NCBI GenBank assembly: GCA_029959295.1
Contig: JASCOH010000001.1
Span: forward strand, 434,001 to 498,000
DNA length: 64,000 nucleotides
Reading direction: 5' to 3'
Origin: Flavobacteriaceae bacterium PS02334
Lineage (GTDB): Bacteria > Bacteroidota > Bacteroidia > Flavobacteriales > Flavobacteriaceae
Positions 36,629 to 45,974 of the stretch are shown here, piece by piece. The notes beneath the pieces were generated by a model. It was not told the origin of the DNA. It did not search any database and worked only from the letters and a program-made list of their open reading frames with translations. How positions within the stretch are numbered: position 1 is the stretch's first letter; each line of letters begins with the position of its first letter. Made by a program: the position numbers and the translations under genes.

Positions 36629-37690
36629 TCAAGCCAGTATTTTCTTCATTGTTTTTGATTTATTGACGGTCTCAAAAAATTCTTTTTCAGGATTGCTGTC
36701 TTTTGTAATCCCGCATCCGATGAAAAGATTGGCAGTCTTATCTTCTAATTTCATGCATCTTAAATTTACAAATAAATCAGAATTATCATTTTCATTTTTA
36801 GCAAAATCTTTATTCAATTCTCCTAAAAATCCAGCATAATATTCTCGATCATAGCCTTCATTTTTAAGTATAAATTCTTTAGATTCTTTTTTCGGAAGTC
36901 CGCAAACCGCAGGTGTTGGATGTAAAATTCTCAAGACCTTTTTCAAGTCCTTTGCATCTTTTAAAGTGGCAGAAATATCGGTTTTGATATGAACAATATT
37001 TCCTGCCCTAAAAGTATAAGGCTCAGAATTATTTTGCTCAGAAACAAATTCGCTTAAATTTTCTACGATAAAATCAGTCACGAATTGCTGTTCTTCTTTT
37101 TCCTTATTTTCCCAAGTGATTTCGCCTTCCTTGAAAACTTGCGTTCCGGCTAAAGCAACGGTTTTTATTTCATTAGAATTGACTTTCAGCAACTGTTCAG
37201 GAGTCGCGCCTATCCACAATCCTACTTTTGGATGAAAAAAGCAATATTTAAAAGCCGTTGGATAATTTAAAAGCAATTTTTTAAATAATAAAATTGCATC
37301 ATTATTTTCAATGGAAACTGTTTCCGTTCTAGACAAAACTACTTTCTGAAATTCTCCAGAATTAATGGCTTCAATCCCTTTTTGGACTAAATTTTCGAAG
37401 TTTTCTTTATCAGAAATACTTATTTCATCTTTTAATTTCGAAGTATCTGAATCAGAAATTCTTTCGTAGTTTTCTACTAAAACTTCAGAACTATTTTCTG
37501 GAATCAAAATAAATTTCTCTCCATCAAAAGGAGCAAAAACAAAGCCTTTTTCGGTAAAATCTTCTGTGTAATTTAAAGAATTATCCTTTTGAAACAAGCC
37601 GATAATTTGCGTTTCATTTGGTTTGGAATAAAGTACGAATGGTAACTTTCTCTCTAGTAATTTCTGGGCTTTAATGAGTAAATGGGACAT
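36629..37690 (-). CDS. menF: Isochorismate synthase
   Basis: A 353-aa chorismate-binding enzyme. It converts chorismate to isochorismate, the first step of menaquinone synthesis. Conserved blocks are FQKVVLSRTETV, WIGATPEQLLKV, VALAGTQ, HIKTDISATL, LHPTPAVCGLPKKES, REYYAGFLGEL and the acidic end NLFIGCGITKDSNPEKEFFETVNKS. It overlaps functionally with the adjacent hotdog thioesterase, another likely menaquinone gene, whose stop precedes this start by 1 nt. EntC-type siderophore use is less likely given that neighbour. Confidence 0.92.
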   Translation of the reverse strand: MSHLLIKAQKLLERKLPFVLYSKPNETQIIGLFQKDNSLNYTEDFTEKGFVFAPFDGEKFILIPENSSEVLVENYERISDSDTSKLKDEISISDKENFENLVQKGIEAINSGEFQKVVLSRTETVSIENNDAILLFKKLLLNYPTAFKYCFFHPKVGLWIGATPEQLLKVNSNEIKTVALAGTQVFKEGEITWENKEKEEQQFVTDFIVENLSEFVSEQNNSEPYTFRAGNIVHIKTDISATLKDAKDLKKVLRILHPTPAVCGLPKKESKEFILKNEGYDREYYAGFLGELNKDFAKNENDNSDLFVNLRCMKLEDKTANLFIGCGITKDSNPEKEFFETVNKSKTMKKILA

Positions 37691-37691
37691 C

Positions 37692-38117
37692 TTATTTGAT
37701 TCTGTCTAGTACAATATTCGTAATCTTGCAAAGCGAAATCAAAAGGTCGTTTTCATCTGTAATTCGAACTTCCCAAAGATGCACCATTCTGCCTTTGTGG
37801 ATGATTTTTGCGGTTCCAAAAACCGTTCCAGCGCGCTTGCTCTTAACGTGGTTTGCAGAAATTTCTATACCCCTGACTTCTTGTTTTTCTACATCGATGA
37901 ACATTAATGAAGCGGCACTTCCAACGCTTTCTGCCAAAGCCACTGAAGCGCCTCCGTGTAATAATCCCATTGGTTGGTGAACTCTTGAATTTACTGGCAT
38001 TTTGGCTTTTAAAAAACCTTGGCCAGCGTCAATAAATTCTATTTCTAAAGTTTGCATCAAGGTATTTTCGCACCACTTTTTGCAGTTTTCAAGCATTGTA
38101 TTTTTATCGAAAGCCAT
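37692..38117 (-). CDS. menI: Hotdog-fold thioesterase (likely DHNA-CoA hydrolase)
   Basis: The ATG at 38117 (MAFDKNTMLENCKKWCENTLMQTL) is chosen. The upstream extension is unlike the family. The 141-aa product is a PaaI/YbgC-type hotdog protein with the catalytic block QPMGLLHGGASVALAESVGSAAS and VRGIEISANHVKS. Cotranscription with isochorismate synthase supports 1,4-dihydroxy-2-naphthoyl-CoA hydrolysis in menaquinone synthesis. The symbol is inferred from this context. A broader acyl-CoA thioesterase role is possible. Confidence 0.8.
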   Translation of the reverse strand: MAFDKNTMLENCKKWCENTLMQTLEIEFIDAGQGFLKAKMPVNSRVHQPMGLLHGGASVALAESVGSAASLMFIDVEKQEVRGIEISANHVKSKRAGTVFGTAKIIHKGRMVHLWEVRITDENDLLISLCKITNIVLDRIK

Positions 38118-38307
38118 CCTGTTTGTTTTATATTTTTCAAAATTACGGAAAATTAACGGGTGGCTTGCCATTGTACGTTTTAGAAAAAAGTTAAAACAAG
38201 CATACTAATTTTAACATTTTTAAGTTTACATTGAAGCTAATTTCCTTTTTTAAATTTAAGCTGATTACAAAACAGATTTTTACTATTTTTACCAAAATTC
38301 AAAACCG

Positions 38308-39834
38308 ATGCGTAATTCTATTTTTTTCTTATTTTTTGTATTTGCCGTTTCATTGACTTCCTGCCGGAAAGATTTTGACTTTGAAAGAAGTTCTGGTGGT
38401 TTGCAATTTTCAAAAGATACCGTTTATTTAGACACGGTTTTTACGAATATTGGCTCAAGCACTTACACTTTAAAAGTATATAACAGAAGCAATAAGGATA
38501 TCAGCATTCCTACAATTCAGCTTGGAAAAGGGACGAATTCAAAGTACCGAATGATGATTGACGGCATGCAGGGAAATGTTGGAGCCGAAGGAAAAATCTT
38601 TAGCAATGTCGAGCTTTTGGCAAAAGACAGCCTTTATATTTTTATAGAAACTACGATTGATTACAGCGAATTTGCAAATCCTCAAGCAGAATACCTTTAC
38701 ACTGACGAAATTCAGTTTGACGCCGGCACTAATTTCCAAAAAGTAGATTTGGTAACCTTGGTTAAGGATGCGGTTTTCTTGTACCCAAATCGCGATAATG
38801 AAGGAAATTATGAGACAATTCCGGTGGGAGTTGATGAAGAAGGACAAACGGTTTCAGGTCGCGGTTTCTTTTTAGACGCTACTGAATTGAGTTGGACAGC
38901 AGAAAAGCCTTATGTAATTTATGGCTATGCGGGAGTTCCGCCGGGAGAAACCTTAAATATTGCCCCAGGCGCACGCGTTCATTTTCATGCGGGTTCTGCG
39001 CTTATTGCGTATAACGGAAGCTCAATAAAAGTAAATGGAGCGCAATCTTCGACTGAAGCTTTAGAAAATGAGGTGATTTTTGAAGGCGATCGCTTGGAAA
39101 ATTCTTTTTCTGACAGTCCGGGTCAGTGGACAGCAATTTGGCTGACGCAAGGAAGTACAGGCCATGAATTCACAAATATGACAATTAAAAATGCGACGGT
39201 TGGAATTTTGGTTTCTGGAAATTCTGGAAGCGCAACAGCTGATTTGAAATTGAAAAACGTACAGATTTATAATTCTGCAAACGCTGGAATTTTAGCGCAG
39301 ACAGGAAATATTGAAGGTGAAAATGTAGTGATCAATCTCGCCGGTTCGGCAAGTTTGTATTGCAATTATGGTGGCACTTACAATTTTACGCATTCCACTT
39401 TTAACAATAATTGGTCTGGAACACAGAAATATGCTGTGCGAATTGACAATTATGTTCAGGGTGCAACTCCAGAAACACAACCTTTGAATGCGAATTTCAC
39501 GAACTCTATAATTTTCGGATCTAATCTTTCTGCATTGTTGATTGACAAAGCTGATACGGCAAATCCGTTTAATTATATGTTTACGAAATGCCAGATAAAA
39601 CTGAGCACAGCTTCAAATGTGATGAATAATCCGCTGTATGCTTTTATGGCTGACACAGCAAATATTATACAAAACGAAACGCCTGATTTCTTAAATGCCA
39701 ACAGAAATAATTTAAGAATCGGACAAAATTCTGATGCGAAAGGATTTGGTACAAATAGCGGCGGACTTGACATTTTAGGACAAGCAAGAAACACTCCTTC
39801 TGATTTGGGAGCATATAAAGTTTCAATAGAATAA
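38308..39834 (+). CDS. Lipoprotein with right-handed beta-helix domain
   Basis: A 508-aa protein with a lipobox (FAVSLTSCRKD). The N-terminal third is beta-rich (VYLDTVFTNIGSSTYTLKVYNRSNKDISIPTIQLG), a pattern of Ig-like domains seen in Bacteroidota surface lipoproteins. From about residue 215 on, the repeated N-x-T/I turns (GHEFTNMTIKNATVGILVSGNSG, LKNVQIYNSANAGILAQTG, FTHSTFNNNW) indicate a parallel beta-helix. The C-terminus (GLDILGQARNTPSDLGAYKV) is typical of these helix-type proteins. Substrate unknown; polysaccharide binding is possible. Confidence 0.78.
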   Translation: MRNSIFFLFFVFAVSLTSCRKDFDFERSSGGLQFSKDTVYLDTVFTNIGSSTYTLKVYNRSNKDISIPTIQLGKGTNSKYRMMIDGMQGNVGAEGKIFSNVELLAKDSLYIFIETTIDYSEFANPQAEYLYTDEIQFDAGTNFQKVDLVTLVKDAVFLYPNRDNEGNYETIPVGVDEEGQTVSGRGFFLDATELSWTAEKPYVIYGYAGVPPGETLNIAPGARVHFHAGSALIAYNGSSIKVNGAQSSTEALENEVIFEGDRLENSFSDSPGQWTAIWLTQGSTGHEFTNMTIKNATVGILVSGNSGSATADLKLKNVQIYNSANAGILAQTGNIEGENVVINLAGSASLYCNYGGTYNFTHSTFNNNWSGTQKYAVRIDNYVQGATPETQPLNANFTNSIIFGSNLSALLIDKADTANPFNYMFTKCQIKLSTASNVMNNPLYAFMADTANIIQNETPDFLNANRNNLRIGQNSDAKGFGTNSGGLDILGQARNTPSDLGAYKVSIE

Positions 39835-39911
39835 TCAATTTTAGAGACATTACTTTGCCATTTTGATGATTTATTTCATAATTTTACGAAAACAAATCAA
39901 CAAACAAAATC

Positions 39912-40562
39912 ATGAAAACAAATTATTTTTATTTGGGAGCATTATTAGTATGCTTCGCTTCTTGCACTAAAAAAGAAGAAGTAAAAGTTGTAGAAAAAGA
40001 CATTGCAGTTGAAAAAGATGTTCCTTCACAAAATACTTCTTCACAACCGATGGATTCTGTGGCAATGATGAAAGCTTGGCAGGAATATGCAACTCCTGGC
40101 GAAATGCACAAAATGCTGGCAAACGACACTGGTTCATGGGACGAGGAAGTGACAATGTGGATGTCCCCTGACGGAAAACCTTCTACCTCAAAAATGACAG
40201 CCGAAACAAAAATGATTTTAGGCGGACGCTATCAAGAATCCAGACACAAAGGAACTTTTGAAGGAATGCCGTTTGAAGGAATTAGTACCGTTGCCTACAA
40301 CAATGCCTCAAAAGAATACAATTCAACTTGGATAGACAATATGGCAACCGGAATTATGGTAATGAATGGAAAATATGACGAAGCCACAAAATCAATCAAT
40401 TTTACAGGAGAATGTGTCGATCCGATGACCAAAAAAACAAAAAAAATCAGACAGGTCATGACCATGATTGATGCCAATACTCAAAAAATGGAATCCTATG
40501 ATGTAACTCCAGACGGAAAAGAATACAAAAGCATGGAGATTAAAATGACAAGGAAAAAATAA
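39912..40562 (+). CDS. DUF1579 lipoprotein
   Basis: A 216-aa protein with lipobox (LLVCFASCTKK) and a Lys/Glu/Val linker. The domain from about residue 55 on fits DUF1579: PGEMHKMLANDTGSWDEEVTMWMSPDGKPSTSKMTAETKMILGGRYQESRHKGTFEGMPFEGISTVAYNNASKEYNSTWIDNMATGIMVMNGKYDEATKSINFTGE. The fold is probably lipocalin-like. Function unknown. It is transcribed in the same direction as the preceding lipoprotein gene with a 77-nt gap. Confidence 0.85.
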   Translation: MKTNYFYLGALLVCFASCTKKEEVKVVEKDIAVEKDVPSQNTSSQPMDSVAMMKAWQEYATPGEMHKMLANDTGSWDEEVTMWMSPDGKPSTSKMTAETKMILGGRYQESRHKGTFEGMPFEGISTVAYNNASKEYNSTWIDNMATGIMVMNGKYDEATKSINFTGECVDPMTKKTKKIRQVMTMIDANTQKMESYDVTPDGKEYKSMEIKMTRKK

Positions 40563-40648
40563 TTCTTTATCCCAGAAAAACCAAAAAGACTGTCGAAAGA
40601 TGGTCTTTTTTTATTCACTAAAATGTTTTTCAACTTTTTATTTAAGAC

Positions 40649-40679
40649 TTTGACATTACGAGTTTTTGAACTAAATTTG
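40649..40679 (+). promoter_or_regulatory. Bacteroidota-type promoter for purL
   Basis: TTTG (40649-40652) and TAAATTTG (40672-40679) are separated by 19 nt. This matches the TTTG/TAnnTTTG consensus of the main sigma factor in this phylum. It lies 29 nt before the purL start. Confidence 0.7.
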
Positions 40680-40707
40680 CACCACAACAACAACTAAAAT
40701 AAATACA

Positions 40708-43700
40708 ATGATTCATTTCTTCGGAAACGAAAGCAACACCGTTTTTGCAGTTCAAACGCAAAACGAGCTTTCGGCAGAAAACATTTCAAAATTAAACTGG
40801 CTTTTTGGCAACACATATAAAATAGAAAAATCCGTCTTAGCGGATTTTTTTGTTGGTCCTCGTGCCGCAATGATTACTCCGTGGAGTACGAATGCTGTTG
40901 AGATAACTCAAAACATGACCATCGAAGGAATTATCAGAATTGAAGAATTTCAAAAAGTATCTGACGCTTTTTCTGATTTTGACCCGATGCTTTCTCAGAA
41001 ATATTCTGAATTAAATCAAGAAATTTATACCATAAATATTCAGCCTGAACCGATTCTTGAAATTGAAGATATTGCATCTTTTAATGCAAAAGAAGGTTTG
41101 GCTTTGAGCCAAGAAGAAGTAGAATATTTAGATAATTTGTCTAAAAAATTAGGCAGGAAACTAACCGATTCAGAAGTTTTTGGATTCTCTCAAGTAAATT
41201 CAGAGCACTGCCGCCACAAGATTTTCAATGGCACTTTTGTGATTGACGGTGAAGAAAAACCTTCTTCCCTATTCAAATTAATTAAAAAAACATCTTCTGA
41301 AAATCCGAATGATATTGTTTCGGCTTATAAAGATAACGTGGCTTTTGTAAAAGGTCCGAGAGTACAGCAATTTGCACCAAAATCAGCTGACAAACCAGAT
41401 TTTTACGAAACAAAAGATTTTGATTCCGTTATTTCGCTTAAAGCGGAAACACATAATTTCCCAACAACGGTAGAACCTTTTAACGGAGCTGCAACGGGTT
41501 CTGGTGGAGAAATTCGTGACCGTTTGGCGGGTGGACAAGGTTCTTTGCCATTGGCTGGAACTGCGGTTTATATGACTTCGTATTCCCGTTTGCAAGACCC
41601 GTTCGACTGCGCTCAGGGCCGTCCTTGGGAAGAAGCGATGAACGAAAGAAAATGGTTGTACCAAACACCTATGGATATCCTAATTAAGGCTTCAAACGGA
41701 GCTTCTGATTTCGGAAATAAATTCGGTCAGCCTTTGATTACTGGTTCGATTTTAACTTTTGAGCACGAAGAAAATAACCGTAAAATTGGTTACGACAAAG
41801 TAATCATGCAGGCAGGAGGAATTGGCTACGGAAAACTAGACCAAGCTATCAAAAAGAAACCGCAACCAGGAGACAAAGTTGTTCTTTTAGGCGGAGAAAA
41901 TTATAGAATCGGAATGGGCGGTGCTGCGGTTTCTTCTGCAGATACTGGCGCTTTCAGTTCTGGAATTGAATTGAATGCGATCCAGCGTTCAAATCCTGAG
42001 ATGCAAAAACGTGCTGCAAACGCCATCCGCGGATTGGTGGAAAGCGATGAAAATCCGATTGTTTCGATTCACGATCACGGTGCTGGTGGCCATTTGAACT
42101 GTCTTTCAGAATTGGTGGAAGAAACAGGCGGTTTGATCGATTTGGATAAATTACCTGTGGGCGATCCGACGCTTTCTGCAAAAGAAATCATCGGAAACGA
42201 ATCTCAAGAGAGAATGGGGTTGGTTATCGGTCAGAAAGATATCGAAACTTTGCAAAAAATTGCTGATCGTGAACGTTCGCCGATGTACCAAGTTGGTGAC
42301 GTGACCGGAAATCACCGCTTTACTTTTGAATCAAAAACTACAGGTGCAAAACCGATGGATTTTGCTTTGGAAGATATGTTCGGAAGTTCTCCAAAAGTTG
42401 TGATGACTGATACTACAATTGATAGAAAATATACAGATTTAGAATATACTCAAGAAAACTTCAAAAAGTATCTTGACCAAGTATTGCAATTGGAAGCCGT
42501 AGCTTGTAAAGACTGGTTGACGAATAAAGTGGATCGTTGTGTTGGCGGAAAAGTTGCCAAACAACAATGTGCAGGTCCGTTGCAATTGCCTTTAAATAAC
42601 GTTGGTGTGATGGCCTTGGATTATTTAGGAAAAGAAGGTGTTGCCACAACAGTTGGCCACTCGCCTATCGCTTCTTTGATTGATCCTGCTGCTGGAAGCC
42701 GAACTGCAATTGCAGAATCATTGTCGAACATTATTTGGGCTCCAATTAAAGACGGTTTGAAGGGCGTTTCGCTTTCTGCAAACTGGATGTGGGCTTGTAA
42801 AAATGAAGGCGAAGACGCTCGTTTATACGAAGCCGTTCAAAGCTGTTCCGACTTTGCTATTGAATTGGGAATCAACATCCCGACAGGAAAAGATTCGCTT
42901 TCGATGAAACAGAAATATCCTGACGGAGACGTAATTGCTCCTGGAACTGTGATTATTTCTGCAGGTGGGAATTGTACCGATATTCAAAAAGTGGTAGAGC
43001 CTGTTTTGAAGAAAAATGGTGGCAACATTTATTATATCAACCTTTCCCAAGACGATTTCAAATTAGGCGGTTCGTCTTTTGCACAGGTTTTAAATAAAAT
43101 TGGAAATGAAGTTCCTACGATTAAAAATGCAGCGACTTTCAAGACTGCTTTCAATTTAATTCAAGACTTGATTAAAGCAGATAAAATACAAGCAGGACAC
43201 GATATCGGAAGCGGTGGTTTGATCACAACTTTATTAGAAATGTGTTTTGCAGATGTAAATTTGGCAGCTGATTATGATTTGGATTTATTATGCGAAAGCG
43301 ATACCATCAAAGTATTATTTTCTGAAAATATCGGAATTGTTTTCCAAGCGGATGCTTCGGTTGAAACAGTTTTAAATGAAAATAATGTGGCGTTCTTTAA
43401 TATCGGAAAAGTAAAAGAAGGAACTACTGTTACGATTAAAAACGGAGACCAAAACCTTTCGATTAATGTGGCTGAAGCAAGAGATATTTGGTACAAGACT
43501 TCCTATTTGTTAGACAGAAAACAATCAGGCGAATTGAAAGCCAAGGAACGTTTTGACAATTTCAAAAACCAACCTTTGCAATTTACATTCCCAACACATT
43601 TCACAGGAAAAAAACCAGTTGTTGATTTTTCTAAACCAAGACCAAAAGCAGCAATTATTCGTGAAAAAGGAAGCAATTCAGAGCGAGAAATGGCAAATGC

Positions 43701-44388
43701 AATGTATTTGGCAGGTTTTGACGTAAAAGACGTCCACATGACCGATTTGATTTCAGGCCGCGAAACTTTGGAAGACATTCAGTTCATCGGAGCGGTTGGA
43801 GGTTTCTCCAACTCAGATGTTTTGGGTTCTGCAAAAGGTTGGGCTGGTGCCTTTTTATACAATGAAAAAGCAAAAACGGCGCTGGATAATTTCTTTAAAA
43901 GAGAAGATACTCTATCAGTTGGAATTTGCAATGGAGCGCAATTGTTTATGGAATTGGAATTGATCAATCCAGAGCATGAAGTTCATGGAAAATTAAGACA
44001 TAACGATTCTCACAAACATGAAAGTGGTTTTACTTCAGTTTCTATTTTAGAAAATAATTCGGTTATGTTAAGCACGTTGGCAGGAAGCACTCTTGGCGTT
44101 TGGATTTCACACGGAGAAGGAAAATTCGACTTGCCTTACACAGAAGATAAATATAATATTGTTGGGAAATACGGTTATGAAAATTATCCGGCCAATCCAA
44201 ATGGTTCTTTCTTCAACATCGCTATGATGTGCGACAAAACCGGAAGACACTTGGCGATGATGCCGCATATTGAGCGTTCGACTTTCCAATGGAACTGGGC
44301 AAATTACCCGGAAGGAAGGAACGATGAAGTTTCGCCTTGGCATGAAGCTTTTGTGAATGCTAGAAAATGGGTGGAGAATAAAAAATAA
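40708..44388 (+). CDS. purL: Phosphoribosylformylglycinamidine synthase
   Basis: A 1226-aa single-chain FGAM synthase (large type). It makes formylglycinamidine ribotide from FGAR, ATP and glutamine in purine synthesis. The N-terminal adaptor, two ATP-grasp-like synthetase halves (ETHNFPTTVEPFNGAATGSGGEIRD, IVSIHDHGAGGHLNCLSELVEETGG, LGINIPTGKDSLSMKQ) and the C-terminal amidotransferase (SVGICNGAQLFMELELI, nucleophile Cys1074; SHGEGKF; MPHIERS) are all intact. Residues 297-304 (DPFDCAQG) are an 8-residue GC-rich insert not expected in relatives (see findings). Confidence 0.97.
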   Translation: MIHFFGNESNTVFAVQTQNELSAENISKLNWLFGNTYKIEKSVLADFFVGPRAAMITPWSTNAVEITQNMTIEGIIRIEEFQKVSDAFSDFDPMLSQKYSELNQEIYTINIQPEPILEIEDIASFNAKEGLALSQEEVEYLDNLSKKLGRKLTDSEVFGFSQVNSEHCRHKIFNGTFVIDGEEKPSSLFKLIKKTSSENPNDIVSAYKDNVAFVKGPRVQQFAPKSADKPDFYETKDFDSVISLKAETHNFPTTVEPFNGAATGSGGEIRDRLAGGQGSLPLAGTAVYMTSYSRLQDPFDCAQGRPWEEAMNERKWLYQTPMDILIKASNGASDFGNKFGQPLITGSILTFEHEENNRKIGYDKVIMQAGGIGYGKLDQAIKKKPQPGDKVVLLGGENYRIGMGGAAVSSADTGAFSSGIELNAIQRSNPEMQKRAANAIRGLVESDENPIVSIHDHGAGGHLNCLSELVEETGGLIDLDKLPVGDPTLSAKEIIGNESQERMGLVIGQKDIETLQKIADRERSPMYQVGDVTGNHRFTFESKTTGAKPMDFALEDMFGSSPKVVMTDTTIDRKYTDLEYTQENFKKYLDQVLQLEAVACKDWLTNKVDRCVGGKVAKQQCAGPLQLPLNNVGVMALDYLGKEGVATTVGHSPIASLIDPAAGSRTAIAESLSNIIWAPIKDGLKGVSLSANWMWACKNEGEDARLYEAVQSCSDFAIELGINIPTGKDSLSMKQKYPDGDVIAPGTVIISAGGNCTDIQKVVEPVLKKNGGNIYYINLSQDDFKLGGSSFAQVLNKIGNEVPTIKNAATFKTAFNLIQDLIKADKIQAGHDIGSGGLITTLLEMCFADVNLAADYDLDLLCESDTIKVLFSENIGIVFQADASVETVLNENNVAFFNIGKVKEGTTVTIKNGDQNLSINVAEARDIWYKTSYLLDRKQSGELKAKERFDNFKNQPLQFTFPTHFTGKKPVVDFSKPRPKAAIIREKGSNSEREMANAMYLAGFDVKDVHMTDLISGRETLEDIQFIGAVGGFSNSDVLGSAKGWAGAFLYNEKAKTALDNFFKREDTLSVGICNGAQLFMELELINPEHEVHGKLRHNDSHKHESGFTSVSILENNSVMLSTLAGSTLGVWISHGEGKFDLPYTEDKYNIVGKYGYENYPANPNGSFFNIAMMCDKTGRHLAMMPHIERSTFQWNWANYPEGRNDEVSPWHEAFVNARKWVENKK
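41596..41619 (+). repeat. 24-bp GC-rich palindromic-repeat-like insert inside purL
   Basis: Bases 41596-41619 are 71% GC in an AT-rich gene and read in frame as DPFDCAQG between SRLQ and RPWEEAMNERK. The centre contains CTG-CGCT-CAG with CCC and GGG outside, so it can form an imperfect hairpin. The TTCGACTGCGCTCAG core resembles a repeat that I recall as common in Bacteroidota genomes. This needs a genome search. No second copy is seen in this window. Confidence 0.5.
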
Positions 44389-44400
44389 CTAAACCAAAAA

Positions 44401-45378
44401 ATGAGAAAATTATCAATATTGCTTTTGACATTTGCGTCGTTATTTACTTTGTCTTGTTCAGATTCTGATGAAACGCCAATAGTTACGCCAGAAATTCCTG
44501 AAATTGCAGACGATTTTAAACTTCTTTCAATAACATCGGAAGGGAAAATTTTTGAAATTGGAAATAATTCTGGAGAGACAACAACTATCGGGCAAATCAC
44601 GAGCGTAGCAAATTTGATTCAACTTTCGACTATTTGTCAAGTGGGTTCAAAAATTTATGCATTGGAATCTTCCTATGTTCCTGCTCCAAATATTTTAATT
44701 GTTTATGATAAATTAAGCGGTACAACTACAACACAGCAATTGGTTTTACCAGCATCTGTTTCATCGACGATGATGGATCCTTTTATTACAAATCTAGAAT
44801 ATAATGGCTCGGAAATTATTGCTATTGTAAGTGAAAATATGCCAAATGATAGTCGCCCGAATAAGATTATTTCCATAAATATTCAAAATTACCAGACTAC
44901 GGATTTAAACATTAATTTCTTTCAACGCACATTACGTTCTACAGAATTGATTGGAAATAAACTTTATATTTCTACTCATACGGAAGGACTTTTGAAAGTC
45001 GATTTGACGTTAAAAACGGTTACGGAATTACAAGCAAACGGAATTCAAATAAATGCGACGAGATTAGTAAAACTTAGCGATACAAAGTTGGGATTGATGA
45101 GATTTGGAGTACCTCAAGTTGTTAATGGCGTAAAACCTTTTGAATTTGATTTAGCAAATAATACACTTTCTGATAAATCTGCTGGAAATTACTTTGCAGT
45201 CGGAAACATAACGGGCGGAACAGTTTTTCACAATGAAAAATACTTGAATATTGTGTATAATGAAAATAATAAATTCGGAATTTTAAAAATCAATTACACA
45301 AATAACGAAAGAGAATTTGTAGAACTTGACCAAAATATCATAGGCAGTAATGCAATAATTGTTGATATTGTTCAATAG
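44401..45378 (+). CDS. Lipoprotein, probable beta-propeller
   Basis: A 325-aa protein with lipobox (FASLFTLSCSD). The rest has repeated strand-turn-strand units with G-x-K/I-Y (GSKIYALESSY, GNKLYISTHTEGLLKVDLTLKT, NEKYLNIVYNENNKFGILKINYT), which fit a six- or seven-blade propeller. No catalytic motif is visible. It starts 12 nt after the purL stop, so it may be cotranscribed, although a functional link is unlikely. It ends before a terminator at 45402. Confidence 0.7.
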   Translation: MRKLSILLLTFASLFTLSCSDSDETPIVTPEIPEIADDFKLLSITSEGKIFEIGNNSGETTTIGQITSVANLIQLSTICQVGSKIYALESSYVPAPNILIVYDKLSGTTTTQQLVLPASVSSTMMDPFITNLEYNGSEIIAIVSENMPNDSRPNKIISINIQNYQTTDLNINFFQRTLRSTELIGNKLYISTHTEGLLKVDLTLKTVTELQANGIQINATRLVKLSDTKLGLMRFGVPQVVNGVKPFEFDLANNTLSDKSAGNYFAVGNITGGTVFHNEKYLNIVYNENNKFGILKINYTNNEREFVELDQNIIGSNAIIVDIVQ

Positions 45379-45399
45379 TTACAAGTATAATTTTATAAA

Positions 45400-45430
45400 A
45401 AAAGGCTTTCGAATTGAAAGCTTTTTTTTA
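45400..45430 (+). terminator. Terminator after the propeller lipoprotein gene
   Basis: The stem AAGGCTTTC/GAAAGCTTT with a 5-nt loop is followed by eight T. Confidence 0.75.
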
Positions 45431-45443
45431 TTTCTTTACACCT

Positions 45444-45818
45444 ATGAAAACTCGAATTCGGTATTTCTTTATTATTTGTTTCGTCATCATCCTTGGACTT
45501 CTTTCCAGAAAAATTGATTTCATTCCTTTATTTGTAGGAGACATTTTATATGCAGTAATGATTTATTTCATAGTTCGATTTTTACTCATAGAATCTCCTT
45601 CAAAAAACATAGCAATACTATCAATTTCAATATGTTACACAATTGAATTCTTGCAATTGTATCAAGCTGAATGGATTTTTGAAATCAGAAATACTACTTT
45701 TGGCCATTTAGTTTTAGGGCAAGGATTTCTGTGGAGCGACCTATTGGCATATACTTTAGGAATTTTAATTTCTTATTTCTTTGAAAAAATCGTCTTAGCT
45801 TATATTACCAATTTATAG
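45444..45818 (+). CDS. DUF2809 membrane protein
   Basis: The ATG at 45444 (MKTRIRYFFIICFVIILGLLSRK) is preferred because the earlier TTG lies inside the terminator. The 124-aa product has four membrane helices and the DUF2809 marks GLLSRK, FVGDILYAVMIYFIVRFLL, SICYTIEFLQLYQAEWI and LGQGFLWSDLLAYTLGILISY. Function is unknown. Confidence 0.82.
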   Translation: MKTRIRYFFIICFVIILGLLSRKIDFIPLFVGDILYAVMIYFIVRFLLIESPSKNIAILSISICYTIEFLQLYQAEWIFEIRNTTFGHLVLGQGFLWSDLLAYTLGILISYFFEKIVLAYITNL

Positions 45819-45974
45819 CATTTTTTCTATAGCCAAATTGCTTTAAAGTCATGATTCATAAATCACTATATCATTAAATGTGAAAAGATTTATAAATATG
45901 ATTTCGGAAATGATAAAAAGATTGGTCATTTATTTATAATTTCCTATTTTGCAGGGAATTTAATTTTCTACACC

